Assembly: GCF_017307495.1 (NCBI RefSeq)
Contig: NZ_JAFKHE010000031.1
Coordinates: 1 to 64,000, forward strand
From: Devosia sp.
GTDB lineage: Bacteria; Pseudomonadota; Alphaproteobacteria; Rhizobiales; Devosiaceae
Length of the DNA stretch: 64,000 nucleotides
Direction: 5' to 3'
In this document: in pieces, positions 1 through 8,405 of the stretch
How positions within the stretch are numbered: the stretch's first letter is position 1
Layout: each line of letters starts with the position of its first letter
The notes under the pieces: generated by a model
What the model was told of the DNA's origin: nothing
Database searches by the model: none
The model's input: only the letters and a program-made list of their open reading frames with translations
Made by a program: the position numbers and the translations under genes

Positions 1-175
1 GCCGGCGAGGCGTGAGCCTCATTCATTCTGCGGACTACCGCGAGGGGCAAAGGCCCCGCCGGCCCGTTCGCTTCATCCCCCGCAAAGGGGATGGCTCTTT
101 GACAAACTCCGAAGCCGCAGGGCTGTCGGACAAATCAGCATGTCCGGCGCGCAGGAAGCCGGCTTGGCCTCGGAC

Positions 176-901
176 CTACCGCTTCTCCAGCAACAGCTTG
201 GCGATCAGCGGCGCCAGATACGCCCGTGGCAGGATCAGCAGGTAAGGCGCGTGCACGCCCTCCTCCGGCACGATCCTGAACGGCCCGGTCAGTGCCTCGT
301 TCGATGTGCCGGTCCTCACGCCCGGGGCGAGTTTGACCGCGTCGAGCGGATATTTGAGCCCCTCCGAGCGCCAGAAGGTCACCGGCTGCAGCGGGTGGAT
401 CGAGACCCGTTCGCCCGGCTCGACCGTGAAGCTGAACGCCTCCGTCAGCCCCAACGCAACGTCCTCCTCGTCGACCAGCACGATCCGCCGGCGATGCGCG
501 TACTTGGCCACCGCGTCGAGCGCGGCCAGCGTGTGGTCGAAGCGCCGGCCGGTCATCCCCAGCGCTGCCGTCACCGGGGCACGGGTGGAATACAGGGCCT
601 TTTCGAAATCGGTCGTTTCCTGCTCGGCGATCTGCATCAGCCGGGTCTTGCCCAGCCAGGCATGCGGAGTCTTGAGTGAATCGAAGTCGCCGACGATCAG
701 CTCCGGCTTGAGCCCGGCGTCGACAATGGCGTCGGCCCCGCCATCGGCCCCGACCACGTGGCCGCCCGAGGCATAAAGTTCCTGCAGAAGGTCGGGATCG
801 ACCGTCCCGCCGCCGACAATGACGAGCAGGTCGTCAAAGACCGCGACGGAAGTCTCGTTGGGGCGCGCTTGCACGGGGGGAAAACTCTGTCTATCTGTCA
901 A
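176..901 (-). CDS. thiN: Thiamine pyrophosphokinase
   Basis: Transfers pyrophosphate from ATP to thiamine to give thiamine pyrophosphate (TPP) in the cytoplasm. The 241-aa product has the family's GADGGAD box (about residues 51-57) and the metal-binding GDFDS box (71-75), then GMTGRRFDHTLA near 115-126, as in bacterial TPK enzymes. The most upstream start is TTG at 901, with only a weak ribosome site, so a slightly later start (for example a GTG about 10 codons in) is possible. It diverges from thiB-thiP-thiQ, and its 5' end lies within a few bases of the TPP riboswitch of that operon on the other strand. Function is clear from motifs and context; the exact start is not. Confidence 0.88.
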   Translation of the reverse strand: MTDRQSFPPVQARPNETSVAVFDDLLVIVGGGTVDPDLLQELYASGGHVVGADGGADAIVDAGLKPELIVGDFDSLKTPHAWLGKTRLMQIAEQETTDFEKALYSTRAPVTAALGMTGRRFDHTLAALDAVAKYAHRRRIVLVDEEDVALGLTEAFSFTVEPGERVSIHPLQPVTFWRSEGLKYPLDAVKLAPGVRTGTSNEALTGPFRIVPEEGVHAPYLLILPRAYLAPLIAKLLLEKR

Positions 902-904
902 GGG

Positions 905-987
905 TCTCGCTGGGGTGCTCCGGGTTCCGGAGCTGAGAGTTACCCATTGAACCTGAACCAGGTCATGCTGGCGGAGGAAGTTCGAGA
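905..987 (+). ncRNA. TPP riboswitch (THI element) upstream of thiB
   Basis: The sequence holds the conserved THI-box blocks in order: GGGGTGC (912-918), GCTGAGAG (932-939), ACCC (942-945), GAACCTGAACCAGGTCATGC (949-968). P1 closes by TCTCG (905-909) pairing with CGAGA (983-987). It lies 74 nt before the thiB start and should lower expression of the thiamine ABC transporter when TPP is abundant. No clear terminator follows, so control is probably at translation initiation (inference). Confidence 0.93.
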
Positions 988-1061
988 TGGCAAGGGCGCG
1001 CTCGCGTCCGATCCATGCACGTGCCCTTCAATCCACATGGCCGCAAACCGAAGGGAACGAC

Positions 1062-2063
1062 ATGTATTCGTTCAATCGCTTCGCGTTGGCGGCAGTCATC
1101 TGCGCCCTCGCCTTTCCTACCCTCGCCCAAGATAAGGAGGCCAAGCCGGTCCTCGACATCTACACCTATGACAGCTTCGCCGCCGAGTGGGGCCCCGGCC
1201 CGCAGCTCAAGGCCGGCTTCGAGAAGACCTGTGGCTGCACCGTCAACTTCACCACCGCCGAGGACGCCATCTCGACCTTGCGCAAGGTGCAGCTCGAGGG
1301 CGCCGCGACCAAGGCCGACGTCGTCGTCGGGCTCGACACCGCCACCTCGGGCGAGGCCCGCGCCACCGGCCTGTTCGCCCCGCACGGCCAGCAGCTGAAC
1401 GGGCTGGTCCTGCCCTGGACCGACGTCGAGTTCGTGCCCTTCGACTACGGCTACTTCGCCTATGTTTACAACAAGGAGAAGACACCCAACCCGCCGACCT
1501 CGTTCGAAGAGCTGATCGCCCTGCCCGCGAGCTTCAAGATCGTCATCGAGGACCCGCGCTCGTCGACGCCGGGCCTCGGCAACGTGTTCTGGATCGCCGC
1601 TGCCTATGGCGACAGGGCGCCCGAGATCTGGAAGGGCCTGAAGCCGCACGTGCTCACCATGACCCGCGGCTGGTCCGAGGCCTATGGCCTGTTCCTCGAT
1701 GGCCAGGCCGACATGGTGCTGAGCTACACCACCTCGCCCGCCTACCACGCCATCGCCGAGCACGACGACAAGTACGCCTACGCCCGGTTCACCGAAGGCT
1801 TCATCCCCCAGGTCGAGGTCGCAGGCCTGCTGAAGAGCTCCGATCAGGCCGAACTGGGCCAGAAGTTCCTCGCCTATCTCGTCTCGCCAGAGGCCCAGAA
1901 GGTCATCCCGACGACCAACTGGATGTACCCGGTGATCGACATCGGTGCCGACCTGCCGGCCGCCTTCGGCACGCCGCCGGGCAAGGTCCTGGCGCTCGAC
2001 GAGGCGAGCATTGCTGCCAACAGCCGGGCCTGGGTCGATGCAGCCCTCGCCGCGCTGCAGTAG
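1062..2063 (+). CDS. thiB: Thiamine ABC transporter substrate-binding protein
   Basis: Periplasmic binding protein for thiamine, TMP and TPP; delivers substrate to ThiP-ThiQ. The 333-aa product begins with a Sec signal peptide (MYSFNRFALAAVICALAFPT, cleavage after TLAQ) and continues DIYTYDSFAAEWGPGPQLKAGFE, typical of ThiB/TbpA. I chose ATG 1062, preceded by AAGGGAA, because an in-frame ATG at 987 falls inside riboswitch stem P1 and would bury the signal peptide. First gene of thiB-thiP-thiQ; a palindromic repeat separates it from thiP. Expected control by the TPP riboswitch just upstream. Confidence 0.93.
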   Translation: MYSFNRFALAAVICALAFPTLAQDKEAKPVLDIYTYDSFAAEWGPGPQLKAGFEKTCGCTVNFTTAEDAISTLRKVQLEGAATKADVVVGLDTATSGEARATGLFAPHGQQLNGLVLPWTDVEFVPFDYGYFAYVYNKEKTPNPPTSFEELIALPASFKIVIEDPRSSTPGLGNVFWIAAAYGDRAPEIWKGLKPHVLTMTRGWSEAYGLFLDGQADMVLSYTTSPAYHAIAEHDDKYAYARFTEGFIPQVEVAGLLKSSDQAELGQKFLAYLVSPEAQKVIPTTNWMYPVIDIGADLPAAFGTPPGKVLALDEASIAANSRAWVDAALAALQ

Positions 2064-2090
2064 GGCAATCAATGATGGCGCGGGAAACAC

Positions 2091-2213
2091 ACCCCCCACC
2101 CTGTCCCTCCCCCGCTAGGGGGGAGGTGACCTGCGCTCGCAAGTCTTCGTCACTCACCGACAGAGGTGTTGGCGTCTCCCTCCCCCTTGCGGGGAGGGGA
2201 CAGGGGTGGGGGT
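2091..2213. repeat. Palindromic intergenic repeat, copy 1
   Basis: The thiB-thiP gap carries two long inverted arms: a left arm of CCCCCCACCCTGTCCCTCCC type (about 2093-2115) and a matching right arm (about 2188-2212), each containing its own small hairpin. It can fold into one large cruciform. Similar elements lie at 21.7, 27.3 and 32.5 kb. It may also act as an mRNA stabiliser or processing site within the thi operon. Confidence 0.75.
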
Positions 2214-2243
2214 ACCTTCTCGAACCGGCTGCGGAGGCCCCTC

Positions 2244-3845
2244 GTGACTAACCCACGCATCCTGCCCGATCGGCCGCTCCGGACGCTGTCCGGCGCGGCC
2301 GTCGCGCTCGCCATCGCGGCCCTCGTCGCCATGGTGCTGTGGGCCATCTTCACTACTGCTTCGGACAGCACGGCCCAGCCGCCGCGGGTCGATGTCTGGC
2401 ACCTCGTCGCCATGACGACGATCCAGGCCGGCCTCAGTACCGTGCTGTCGCTGCTCGTCGGCGTGGCGCTGGCGTGGGCGCTGAACCGCCTGCGCTTTCC
2501 CGGCCGCGACCTCGTTGTCGGGCTGTTCGCCTCGGCCATCGTCACCCCGGGCCTGATTGTCGCCTTCGGCCTCCTCGCCGTCTGGGGGCGGGCCGGGTGG
2601 ATCAACCAGGCCGCGCTGGCGCTGACCGGTCATCCGCTGGAAATCCCCCTGTTCGGGCTCGGTGGCATTCTCGCCGCCCACGTCATCCTCGACGCTTCCT
2701 TCGCGGCTCGCATCCTGCTTGCCCGGCTCGACGCCATCCCCGCGGCCCGGCTCAAGACCGGCCAGAGCCTTGCGCTGACGGCGTGGCAGCGCTTCACCGT
2801 GATCGACTGGCCGATGCTGCGCGGCTCCCTGCCCGGCCTCGCCGCCATCATCTTCCTGCTCGCCTTCACCAGCTTCCCGATCGTGCTGCTGCTCGGCGGC
2901 GGGCCGGCCAACCAGACCATGGAAGTCGCCATCTATTCCGCCGTCCGACTGGATTTCGACCTGAAGGGGGCGGTGCAGCTGGCCCTGGTCCAGATCGCCA
3001 TCTGCTCGGCCGTCATCGTCGCCGCCGCGGCCTTCGCGCCCATCTCGGCTGCCACCGGGGCATCGACCGAACCGCGCTGGCGCGATCGCGGCCCGGCTCG
3101 CCTGCTGCAACGCGGCGTGCTGGTTGCCTCGGTCCTCGGCTTCGGCCTCCCACTGCTCGCCATCCTCGTCAACGGCCTCGGGCCGGGCGTGCTCGATGTC
3201 ATGGCGCGCGGCAGCTTCTGGTCCGCGCTCGGCTCGAGCCTTCTGATCGGCACGGGCTCGGCCCTGTTGACGCTGCTGCTCGCCCTCGGCATCGGCCTCG
3301 GCCGCGCCGCCACGCCCCGCCCGTCCCTGCGCACCGGAATCGGCGCGCCGGCCTATGCCTATCTGGCGGTGCCCGCGGTCGTCCTGTCGCTCGGCGCCTT
3401 CCTTCTCGTGCGCAATGCCGGGCTGGTGCCCGAGACAGCCGCCCCGGCCGTCGTGCTGTGCGCCAATGCCCTGCTGTCGCTGCCCTTTGCCCTCGCCACG
3501 CTGGCGCCGCCGCTCGACGCGATCGTCCGCCAGCGCGGCCGCCTGATCCGCTCGCTCGGCCTCGGCGGCTGGCAGCAGTTCCAGGCGGTCGAATGGCCGC
3601 TGATCAGCCGCGACGTCGGCGTCGTGCTGGCGCTGAGCTTTTGCTTCTCGCTCGGCGATCTCGGCGTCATCGCCCTGTTCGGCACCCAGGACTTCGTCAC
3701 CCTGCCCTTGCTGATGTATCGCGCCCTCGGGGCCTATCGCACCAACGATGCGGCGGCGATTGCTGCGCTCATGCTGGTCATCACCATTGCCGCCTTCGTG
3801 CTGCTGCCGAAGCTGGTCGGAAGGCTCACCGATGCTGCAAGCTGA
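2244..3845 (+). CDS. thiP: Thiamine ABC transporter permease
   Basis: Inner-membrane permease of the thiamine importer. At 533 aa it matches the double-length ThiP type, with two fused permease halves of about six helices each. The cytoplasmic EAA-like loops that dock the ATPase are visible around LTAWQRFTVIDWPMLRGSLP and LGGWQQFQAVEWPLISRD. Start chosen at GTG 2244 because GCGGAGG (2231-2237) sits 6 nt upstream; reading further upstream would run into the palindromic repeat. Overlaps thiQ by 14 nt, so the two are translationally coupled. Confidence 0.93.
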   Translation: MTNPRILPDRPLRTLSGAAVALAIAALVAMVLWAIFTTASDSTAQPPRVDVWHLVAMTTIQAGLSTVLSLLVGVALAWALNRLRFPGRDLVVGLFASAIVTPGLIVAFGLLAVWGRAGWINQAALALTGHPLEIPLFGLGGILAAHVILDASFAARILLARLDAIPAARLKTGQSLALTAWQRFTVIDWPMLRGSLPGLAAIIFLLAFTSFPIVLLLGGGPANQTMEVAIYSAVRLDFDLKGAVQLALVQIAICSAVIVAAAAFAPISAATGASTEPRWRDRGPARLLQRGVLVASVLGFGLPLLAILVNGLGPGVLDVMARGSFWSALGSSLLIGTGSALLTLLLALGIGLGRAATPRPSLRTGIGAPAYAYLAVPAVVLSLGAFLLVRNAGLVPETAAPAVVLCANALLSLPFALATLAPPLDAIVRQRGRLIRSLGLGGWQQFQAVEWPLISRDVGVVLALSFCFSLGDLGVIALFGTQDFVTLPLLMYRALGAYRTNDAAAIAALMLVITIAAFVLLPKLVGRLTDAAS

Positions 3846-4470
3846 ACACCTGATCTTTCAGCACCCGGGCGCGGCGCGCCGCTTCGACCTGAGCTTCACC
3901 GCCAGCCCGGGTGAAGTCACCGCGATCAGCGGTCAGAGCGGCGCCGGCAAATCGACGCTGCTCGACCTCGTGGCGGGCTTCCTGGTGCCGGTCTCGGGCA
4001 CGCTGACACTCGCGGGCCGTGACCTCCTGCCCCTGCCGCCCGAGCAGCGCCCGGTCTCGATCCTGCTCCAGTCCGAAACGCTGTTCGACCACCTCACGGC
4101 GGCGCGCAACCTGGAACTCGGGCTGGCCCCTGCCACGGCCCGGGCCGAGCGCGACCGTCTGATCGCCGCCGCCCTCGACGAGGTCGGACTGTCCGGAGTG
4201 CTGAACCAGCGCGCCGCGACCCTGTCGGGTGGCGAAAAGCAGCGCGTGGCGCTGGCCCGCACCCTGCTGCGCAATCGCCCGGTGCTGCTGCTCGACGAGC
4301 CGTTCTCGGCGCTCGACGACGAAACGCGCGCCACGATCCGCACATTGGTGAAGTCGCTGACCGAGCGGCACGGTTGGATCACCCTGCTCGTCAGCCACCA
4401 CCTCGACGATATCGAGGCGCTGGCGAGGAGGCGCTACCGGCTGGTGGACGGAAAGCTGACCGAGGCGTGA
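3832..4470 (+). CDS. thiQ: Thiamine ABC transporter ATP-binding protein
   Basis: ATPase that drives thiamine import through ThiP. The 212-aa protein shows Walker A GQSGAGKST (near residue 35), the signature LSGGEKQRVALAR, Walker B LLLDEPF and the switch histidine in LLVSHH. The start at ATG 3832 lies inside the thiP 3' end, preceded by GGAAGG. Last gene of the riboswitch-controlled thiBPQ operon; the next gene is convergent, 12 nt after the stop. Confidence 0.95.
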   Translation: MLQAEHLIFQHPGAARRFDLSFTASPGEVTAISGQSGAGKSTLLDLVAGFLVPVSGTLTLAGRDLLPLPPEQRPVSILLQSETLFDHLTAARNLELGLAPATARAERDRLIAAALDEVGLSGVLNQRAATLSGGEKQRVALARTLLRNRPVLLLDEPFSALDDETRATIRTLVKSLTERHGWITLLVSHHLDDIEALARRRYRLVDGKLTEA

Positions 4471-4482
4471 CGGCCTCGGTCG

Positions 4483-6630
4483 TCAGTTTGTCGCGGGAGC
4501 CGCCGCCGCGGTCGACGCCCCGGTCCACTGCGCGACGACGTCGTTGAACAGCTTCTCGGCGTTGGCGTCCTTCTCGAGCGTGATGATGGCCCGCTTGCCG
4601 GTCGCGTAGATCAGCGCCAGGTCCATCCACTTGCGCGAAGTCAGGAGGTTGGAGTTGGCGGTGATGTCGGCCGGCGTCGCGCTGAGCGCGAACAGGAACG
4701 AATTGCCCACGACGCGCGCCGAGGCGCCGACGAGGGGCGTACCCTGCACCAGTTCCTCATTCTTGAGCAGGACGCCAGGCAGGCCGGCGATCGAGCCACC
4801 GATGAAGCTGTCGGTGACGCGGAAGTTGACTTCCATCAGGTGGCTGGCCGGCAGGCTCGAATCCGAATTCTTGCGGATCAGCACATCTACCGCGAGGTTG
4901 CGCGCCGGGATGTTCGCCTTGCCCACGAGGGTCGGCAGGCCCATCTCGTCGGTACCCTTGCTCCACTCGACGGTACCCGAATAGGGCACGGCACCGGTGG
5001 TGCCATTGTCGGACGCCTCGAGCAGCAGCGACTGGCTGCCGGCCAGGTTGGCCGGATCGACCGCCGCGACCGCCTGCTGGGCGTCGGTGGTAGCCGTCGG
5101 GGTCGCCTCCGCGCCGAGGCGGGCCTGCGAGGTCGGCTCGACCAGAGGCAGGGCCGTCGTTGCGGCCTGCGCCGCGGGCTCGGCGCCCAGCCTGTCGTCC
5201 GTGCGGAGTTCGGCGGTGGGGGTATCGCTGTCGGCCGGCGTCGCCGTATTGCCCGGCCCCGTCGCCGGCGTTTCGGCCGCCGCCCCGGTGGGAGCGGCGG
5301 GCGTGGCCACGGCGGCCTGCTCGGTGGCGGGTGCGCCGCGCCCGAACATGCTGTCGAGATCGATGAAACCCTCGCGCCAGGCCCAGAACCCGGCGCCGCC
5401 GACGCCGATCAGCAGCACGGCAAAAACGATCAGGAAGATCGTCACGGCGCCCAAGCCGCGATGTTCGTCTTCCTGCCGGGCCCGCGGCACCCGGGCTTCG
5501 GCCTTGCGCTGGCGTGGCGCCCGTGCATCGCGGGCGAAGGCGCTGGCCTTGGCCTGCTTGCCGTCCCGCTGCTGCGGACGCATCGAGGAATCAGCCTTGA
5601 GGGCCGGCGCAACGAACGGCGTCTCCTCGGCCGGCGACTCGTCTCCGTCGTCGATTCCGTCGTACTGGGCGCCGTTGACGCCCTCATCGTAGTCGCTGTC
5701 GCCGCGTGCCTCGCGATCCAGCGTCGCAATGGCCCGGTCGATGGCGCCCTGCGGATCGACCGACGGCGTCTCGAGCTCGACCTCACGCACTGCCGACATC
5801 GCGGCGGCGACCGGAGGCTCGTTGTAGAGCGATACCGGCTCGGCTTCGACCTGCCGCGCCGCGGCAGCATGGCCGCCACGCGCCGGGCCGGCGAGTTCGC
5901 GACGCGGCTCGAGCACCGGCCCGCGGGCCGGCCCGCCGATCGGCGCGCCGAACGCGGCACTGCCGGTGCGGCTCTTTGCCGCCTCGGCCCGCGCCACGAT
6001 CGAAGGCAGCGCACGGCCGGCGGCGGCGGGCTGCGGCTTGACCGGAATGGGCGCGCGTACCGGAGCGCGCGGCGGCGCCTCTTCTTCACCCTCTGGCTGA
6101 ACGGGCGCGGCAAGCTGCGCGCGGTGCGCAGTCGGCACCAGCTTTGGCACCGGCTTGCCCATCGGCTTGGCATCCGGTCGCACGATCTGGCGCGACTGGT
6201 CGGACTGGGCCTGCGTCTGTTCGGCATTGGCCGCGGCGATGATCTCTTCGATCGTCCCGCCGGGCGGCAGGGGCTTCATCGGCTCCTTGCTCACCGCTGG
6301 AATCTGCTTGGCCACGGGCTTCGCAACAACGGGCGCCGCCTTCTTCGCCGGCGCGTCGAAATAGACCGGCGGCGGCGGCGGATTGTCTTCCTTGCCCGAG
6401 CCCAGACCGGCGATCACGGCCTCGCTGGCCTCCTGCTCGACCTGGCGGATACAGTCCTCGAGCTGGAGTCGATGCGCGGTGATGTCACGGGCGGCAAGGG
6501 GCGGATTGATGGCGCGCAACTGGCCAACGAGCGCGGCGCGTGCCTTCTCGTAGACCGCACGGCGCGCGGCGCCGTTGTTCTCGGGCAGGGCTTCTACTGC
6601 CCTGCGCAACAGCTCTTTGTAGTCCGCCAT
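4483..6630 (-). CDS. Large single-pass membrane protein of unknown function
   Basis: A 715-aa protein I cannot name. Visible layout: a short helical N-terminal domain (1-80, starting MADYKELLRRAVEALPENN); a long Pro/Ala-rich and later acidic low-complexity region (85-385) with a basic patch before the membrane; one transmembrane helix at about 394-418 (LGAVTIFLIVFAVLLIGVGG); another Ala/Thr-rich linker; and a folded C-terminal domain (about 545-712) rich in beta strands that would lie in the periplasm. It sits directly downstream of purA, 48 nt away on the same strand, so the two may be cotranscribed. Proteins of this shape next to purA are, to my knowledge, common and uncharacterised in Hyphomicrobiales. 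Confidence 0.8.
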   Translation of the reverse strand: MADYKELLRRAVEALPENNGAARRAVYEKARAALVGQLRAINPPLAARDITAHRLQLEDCIRQVEQEASEAVIAGLGSGKEDNPPPPPVYFDAPAKKAAPVVAKPVAKQIPAVSKEPMKPLPPGGTIEEIIAAANAEQTQAQSDQSRQIVRPDAKPMGKPVPKLVPTAHRAQLAAPVQPEGEEEAPPRAPVRAPIPVKPQPAAAGRALPSIVARAEAAKSRTGSAAFGAPIGGPARGPVLEPRRELAGPARGGHAAAARQVEAEPVSLYNEPPVAAAMSAVREVELETPSVDPQGAIDRAIATLDREARGDSDYDEGVNGAQYDGIDDGDESPAEETPFVAPALKADSSMRPQQRDGKQAKASAFARDARAPRQRKAEARVPRARQEDEHRGLGAVTIFLIVFAVLLIGVGGAGFWAWREGFIDLDSMFGRGAPATEQAAVATPAAPTGAAAETPATGPGNTATPADSDTPTAELRTDDRLGAEPAAQAATTALPLVEPTSQARLGAEATPTATTDAQQAVAAVDPANLAGSQSLLLEASDNGTTGAVPYSGTVEWSKGTDEMGLPTLVGKANIPARNLAVDVLIRKNSDSSLPASHLMEVNFRVTDSFIGGSIAGLPGVLLKNEELVQGTPLVGASARVVGNSFLFALSATPADITANSNLLTSRKWMDLALIYATGKRAIITLEKDANAEKLFNDVVAQWTGASTAAAAPATN

Positions 6631-6678
6631 TCGCTAAACGACATCCGTAGTTTGGGGGCCTGTTCTAACGAAAAATTC

Positions 6679-7968
6679 TCAATCTTGAAACGGGTCCTGC
6701 ACTAGGATCGTGTCAAGACGTTCGGGACTGGTGGAGAGCATGGCGACAGGTGCGCCGATCAGCTCCTCGATATACCGAACGTACTTCACAGCCTGTGCCG
6801 GGAGTTCAGACCAGCTTCTCGCCCCAGCCGTTGTTTCCGACCACCCCTCAAGCGTTTCGTAGATGGGCTTAACAGCAGCTTGTGCTCCCATTGAGGCAGG
6901 CAAGTAGTCAATTTTTTGACCGTCAAGCTCGTAGCCCACGCACACCTTGATCTCCTTGAGACCGTCGAGGACATCCAGTTTCGTCAAGGCGATACCGTTT
7001 ATCCCCGACGTTCTGACGGTTTGGCGCACCAGCACGGCGTCGAACCAGCCGCAGCGGCGCGGCCGGCCCGTGTTGACGCCGACTTCGCGACCGACGCTCG
7101 ACAGGTGCCGGCCGATCTCGTCATCGAGCTCGCACGGGAACGGCCCCTCGCCGACACGCGTGGTGTAGGCCTTGGTGATGCCGAGCACGTAGCCGATCGC
7201 AGTGGGCCCGAGGCCCGAACCGGCCGCGGCCTGCCCGGCTACGGTGTTGGACGAGGTGACGAACGGATAGGTGCCGTGGTCGTTGTCGAGCAGCGCGCCC
7301 TGCGCGCCCTCGAACAGGATGCGGGCGCCAGCGCGGCGCTTCTCGTCGAGCAGGCGCCAGACCTGGTCGACATAGGGCAGGATCTTGTCGGCGACTTCGA
7401 TCAGCTCGTTGTAGAGCGAGTCGGCCGAGAGCTCGACGAGGCCCATGCCGCGGCGCAGCGCATTGTGGTGGCTGAGCAGCCGCTCGATCTTTGGCATCAG
7501 CGTGTCGGGCTCGGCGAGGTCGCACACGCGGATGGCACGGCGGCCAACCTTGTCCTCGTAGGCCGGACCAATGCCGCGGCGGGTCGTGCCGATCTTCAAC
7601 CCCGAATTGCCGCTCTCGCGGACGGCATCAAGCTCGCGGTGGAGGCTCAGGATCAGCGGCGCATTGTCGGCGATCTTCAGCACCTCGGGCGTCACCTTGA
7701 TGCCCTGCGCGCCGATCTTTTCGACCTCCTGCACGAAGTGGTGCGGATCGACCACGACGCCGTTGCCGATGACGCTGAGCTTGCCGCGCACCACGCCCGA
7801 AGGCAGCAGCGCCAGCTTGTAGCTCGTGCCGTCGATGACCAGCGTGTGGCCGGCGTTGTGGCCGCCCTGGTAGCGCACGACGACATCGGCCCGTTCGCTG
7901 AGCCAGTCGACGATTTTGCCCTTGCCCTCGTCACCCCACTGGCTGCCGACGACGATCACGTTTGCCAT
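6679..7968 (-). CDS. purA: Adenylosuccinate synthetase
   Basis: Joins IMP and aspartate using GTP to give adenylosuccinate, the first committed step to AMP. The 429-aa protein starts MANVIVVGSQWGDEGKGKIV with the GDEGKGK phosphate loop, then GGHNAGHT and the GTTRRGIGPAYEDK segment, all diagnostic. I placed the start at ATG 7968, which has GAGGGA a few bases upstream; a longer in-frame version adds 23 residues with no family match. Length is normal. The downstream neighbour on the same strand is the large membrane protein; upstream is a 437-bp non-coding stretch. Confidence 0.97.
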   Translation of the reverse strand: MANVIVVGSQWGDEGKGKIVDWLSERADVVVRYQGGHNAGHTLVIDGTSYKLALLPSGVVRGKLSVIGNGVVVDPHHFVQEVEKIGAQGIKVTPEVLKIADNAPLILSLHRELDAVRESGNSGLKIGTTRRGIGPAYEDKVGRRAIRVCDLAEPDTLMPKIERLLSHHNALRRGMGLVELSADSLYNELIEVADKILPYVDQVWRLLDEKRRAGARILFEGAQGALLDNDHGTYPFVTSSNTVAGQAAAGSGLGPTAIGYVLGITKAYTTRVGEGPFPCELDDEIGRHLSSVGREVGVNTGRPRRCGWFDAVLVRQTVRTSGINGIALTKLDVLDGLKEIKVCVGYELDGQKIDYLPASMGAQAAVKPIYETLEGWSETTAGARSWSELPAQAVKYVRYIEELIGAPVAMLSTSPERLDTILVQDPFQD

Positions 7969-8405
7969 GCGCTTGAGTCCCTCAGGATTCGGAAGCCCAC
8001 CGGAACGACACCGGGAGCTGCGAAGGTTCTGCTTCAATTTCGCTGCAAGCTGCCGTCGGACGCGAGCGAAAGGCTGTCCGGTGGAGTTGCGGACGTCCTT
8101 TAGAGCAAAGGTTGACGAATGACAAACGCCGATGCGTCGCAGGCGGTGGATTGCCGACCCGCCACTGCCTCCCCCTCGGCGCAGGGTGAGGATGAAGACA
8201 GGCGGCTAGAATACCAGCGAGACACCCGCGGGCTCACGTCCACCCGGCAGCCGAGATCGGCAGCCATGTTGCCGTTGAAGCGACGCCGGGCCCAGCGCGC
8301 GGTTCCGCCGCGCGGCTGGCGCAATCGCTCCGGGACGAGTAGGTTCGCGCCCTCCTTGTCGACCACCGCTCCACCGGGCGGTGGTCGCTCATCTTTCGAC
8401 GACCG
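7969..8405. other. Non-coding stretch between purA and the EamA gene
   Basis: This divergent gap of 437 bp must hold the promoters of purA (minus) and the exporter gene (plus). Short open frames here have no family resemblance. A partial, decayed piece of the CCCCTC-type palindromic repeat is visible near 8168-8195. A perfect 9-bp stem (CGACCACCG 8361-8369 with CGGTGGTCG 8380-8388) ends 17 nt before the EamA start. I see no RNA gene. Confidence 0.5.

Noticed and set aside
987..1061. Longer thiB start at ATG 987
   Set aside because: The ATG is inside riboswitch stem P1 and the 25 extra residues would precede a clear signal peptide.
963..2099. Minus-strand open frame opposite thiB
   Set aside because: It would overlap all of thiB and the TPP riboswitch, has no family resemblance and is explained by codon bias of thiB.
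4840..6705. Plus-strand open frame of about 620 codons opposite the 715-aa membrane protein
   Set aside because: Arginine-rich low-complexity translation without a domain; the minus strand has a proper start, membrane helix and folded C-terminal domain.
7969..8037. N-terminal extension of purA by 23 residues
   Set aside because: PurA proteins begin at the MANVIVVGSQWGDEGKGK type sequence; the extension is unlike the family and lacks a ribosome site.
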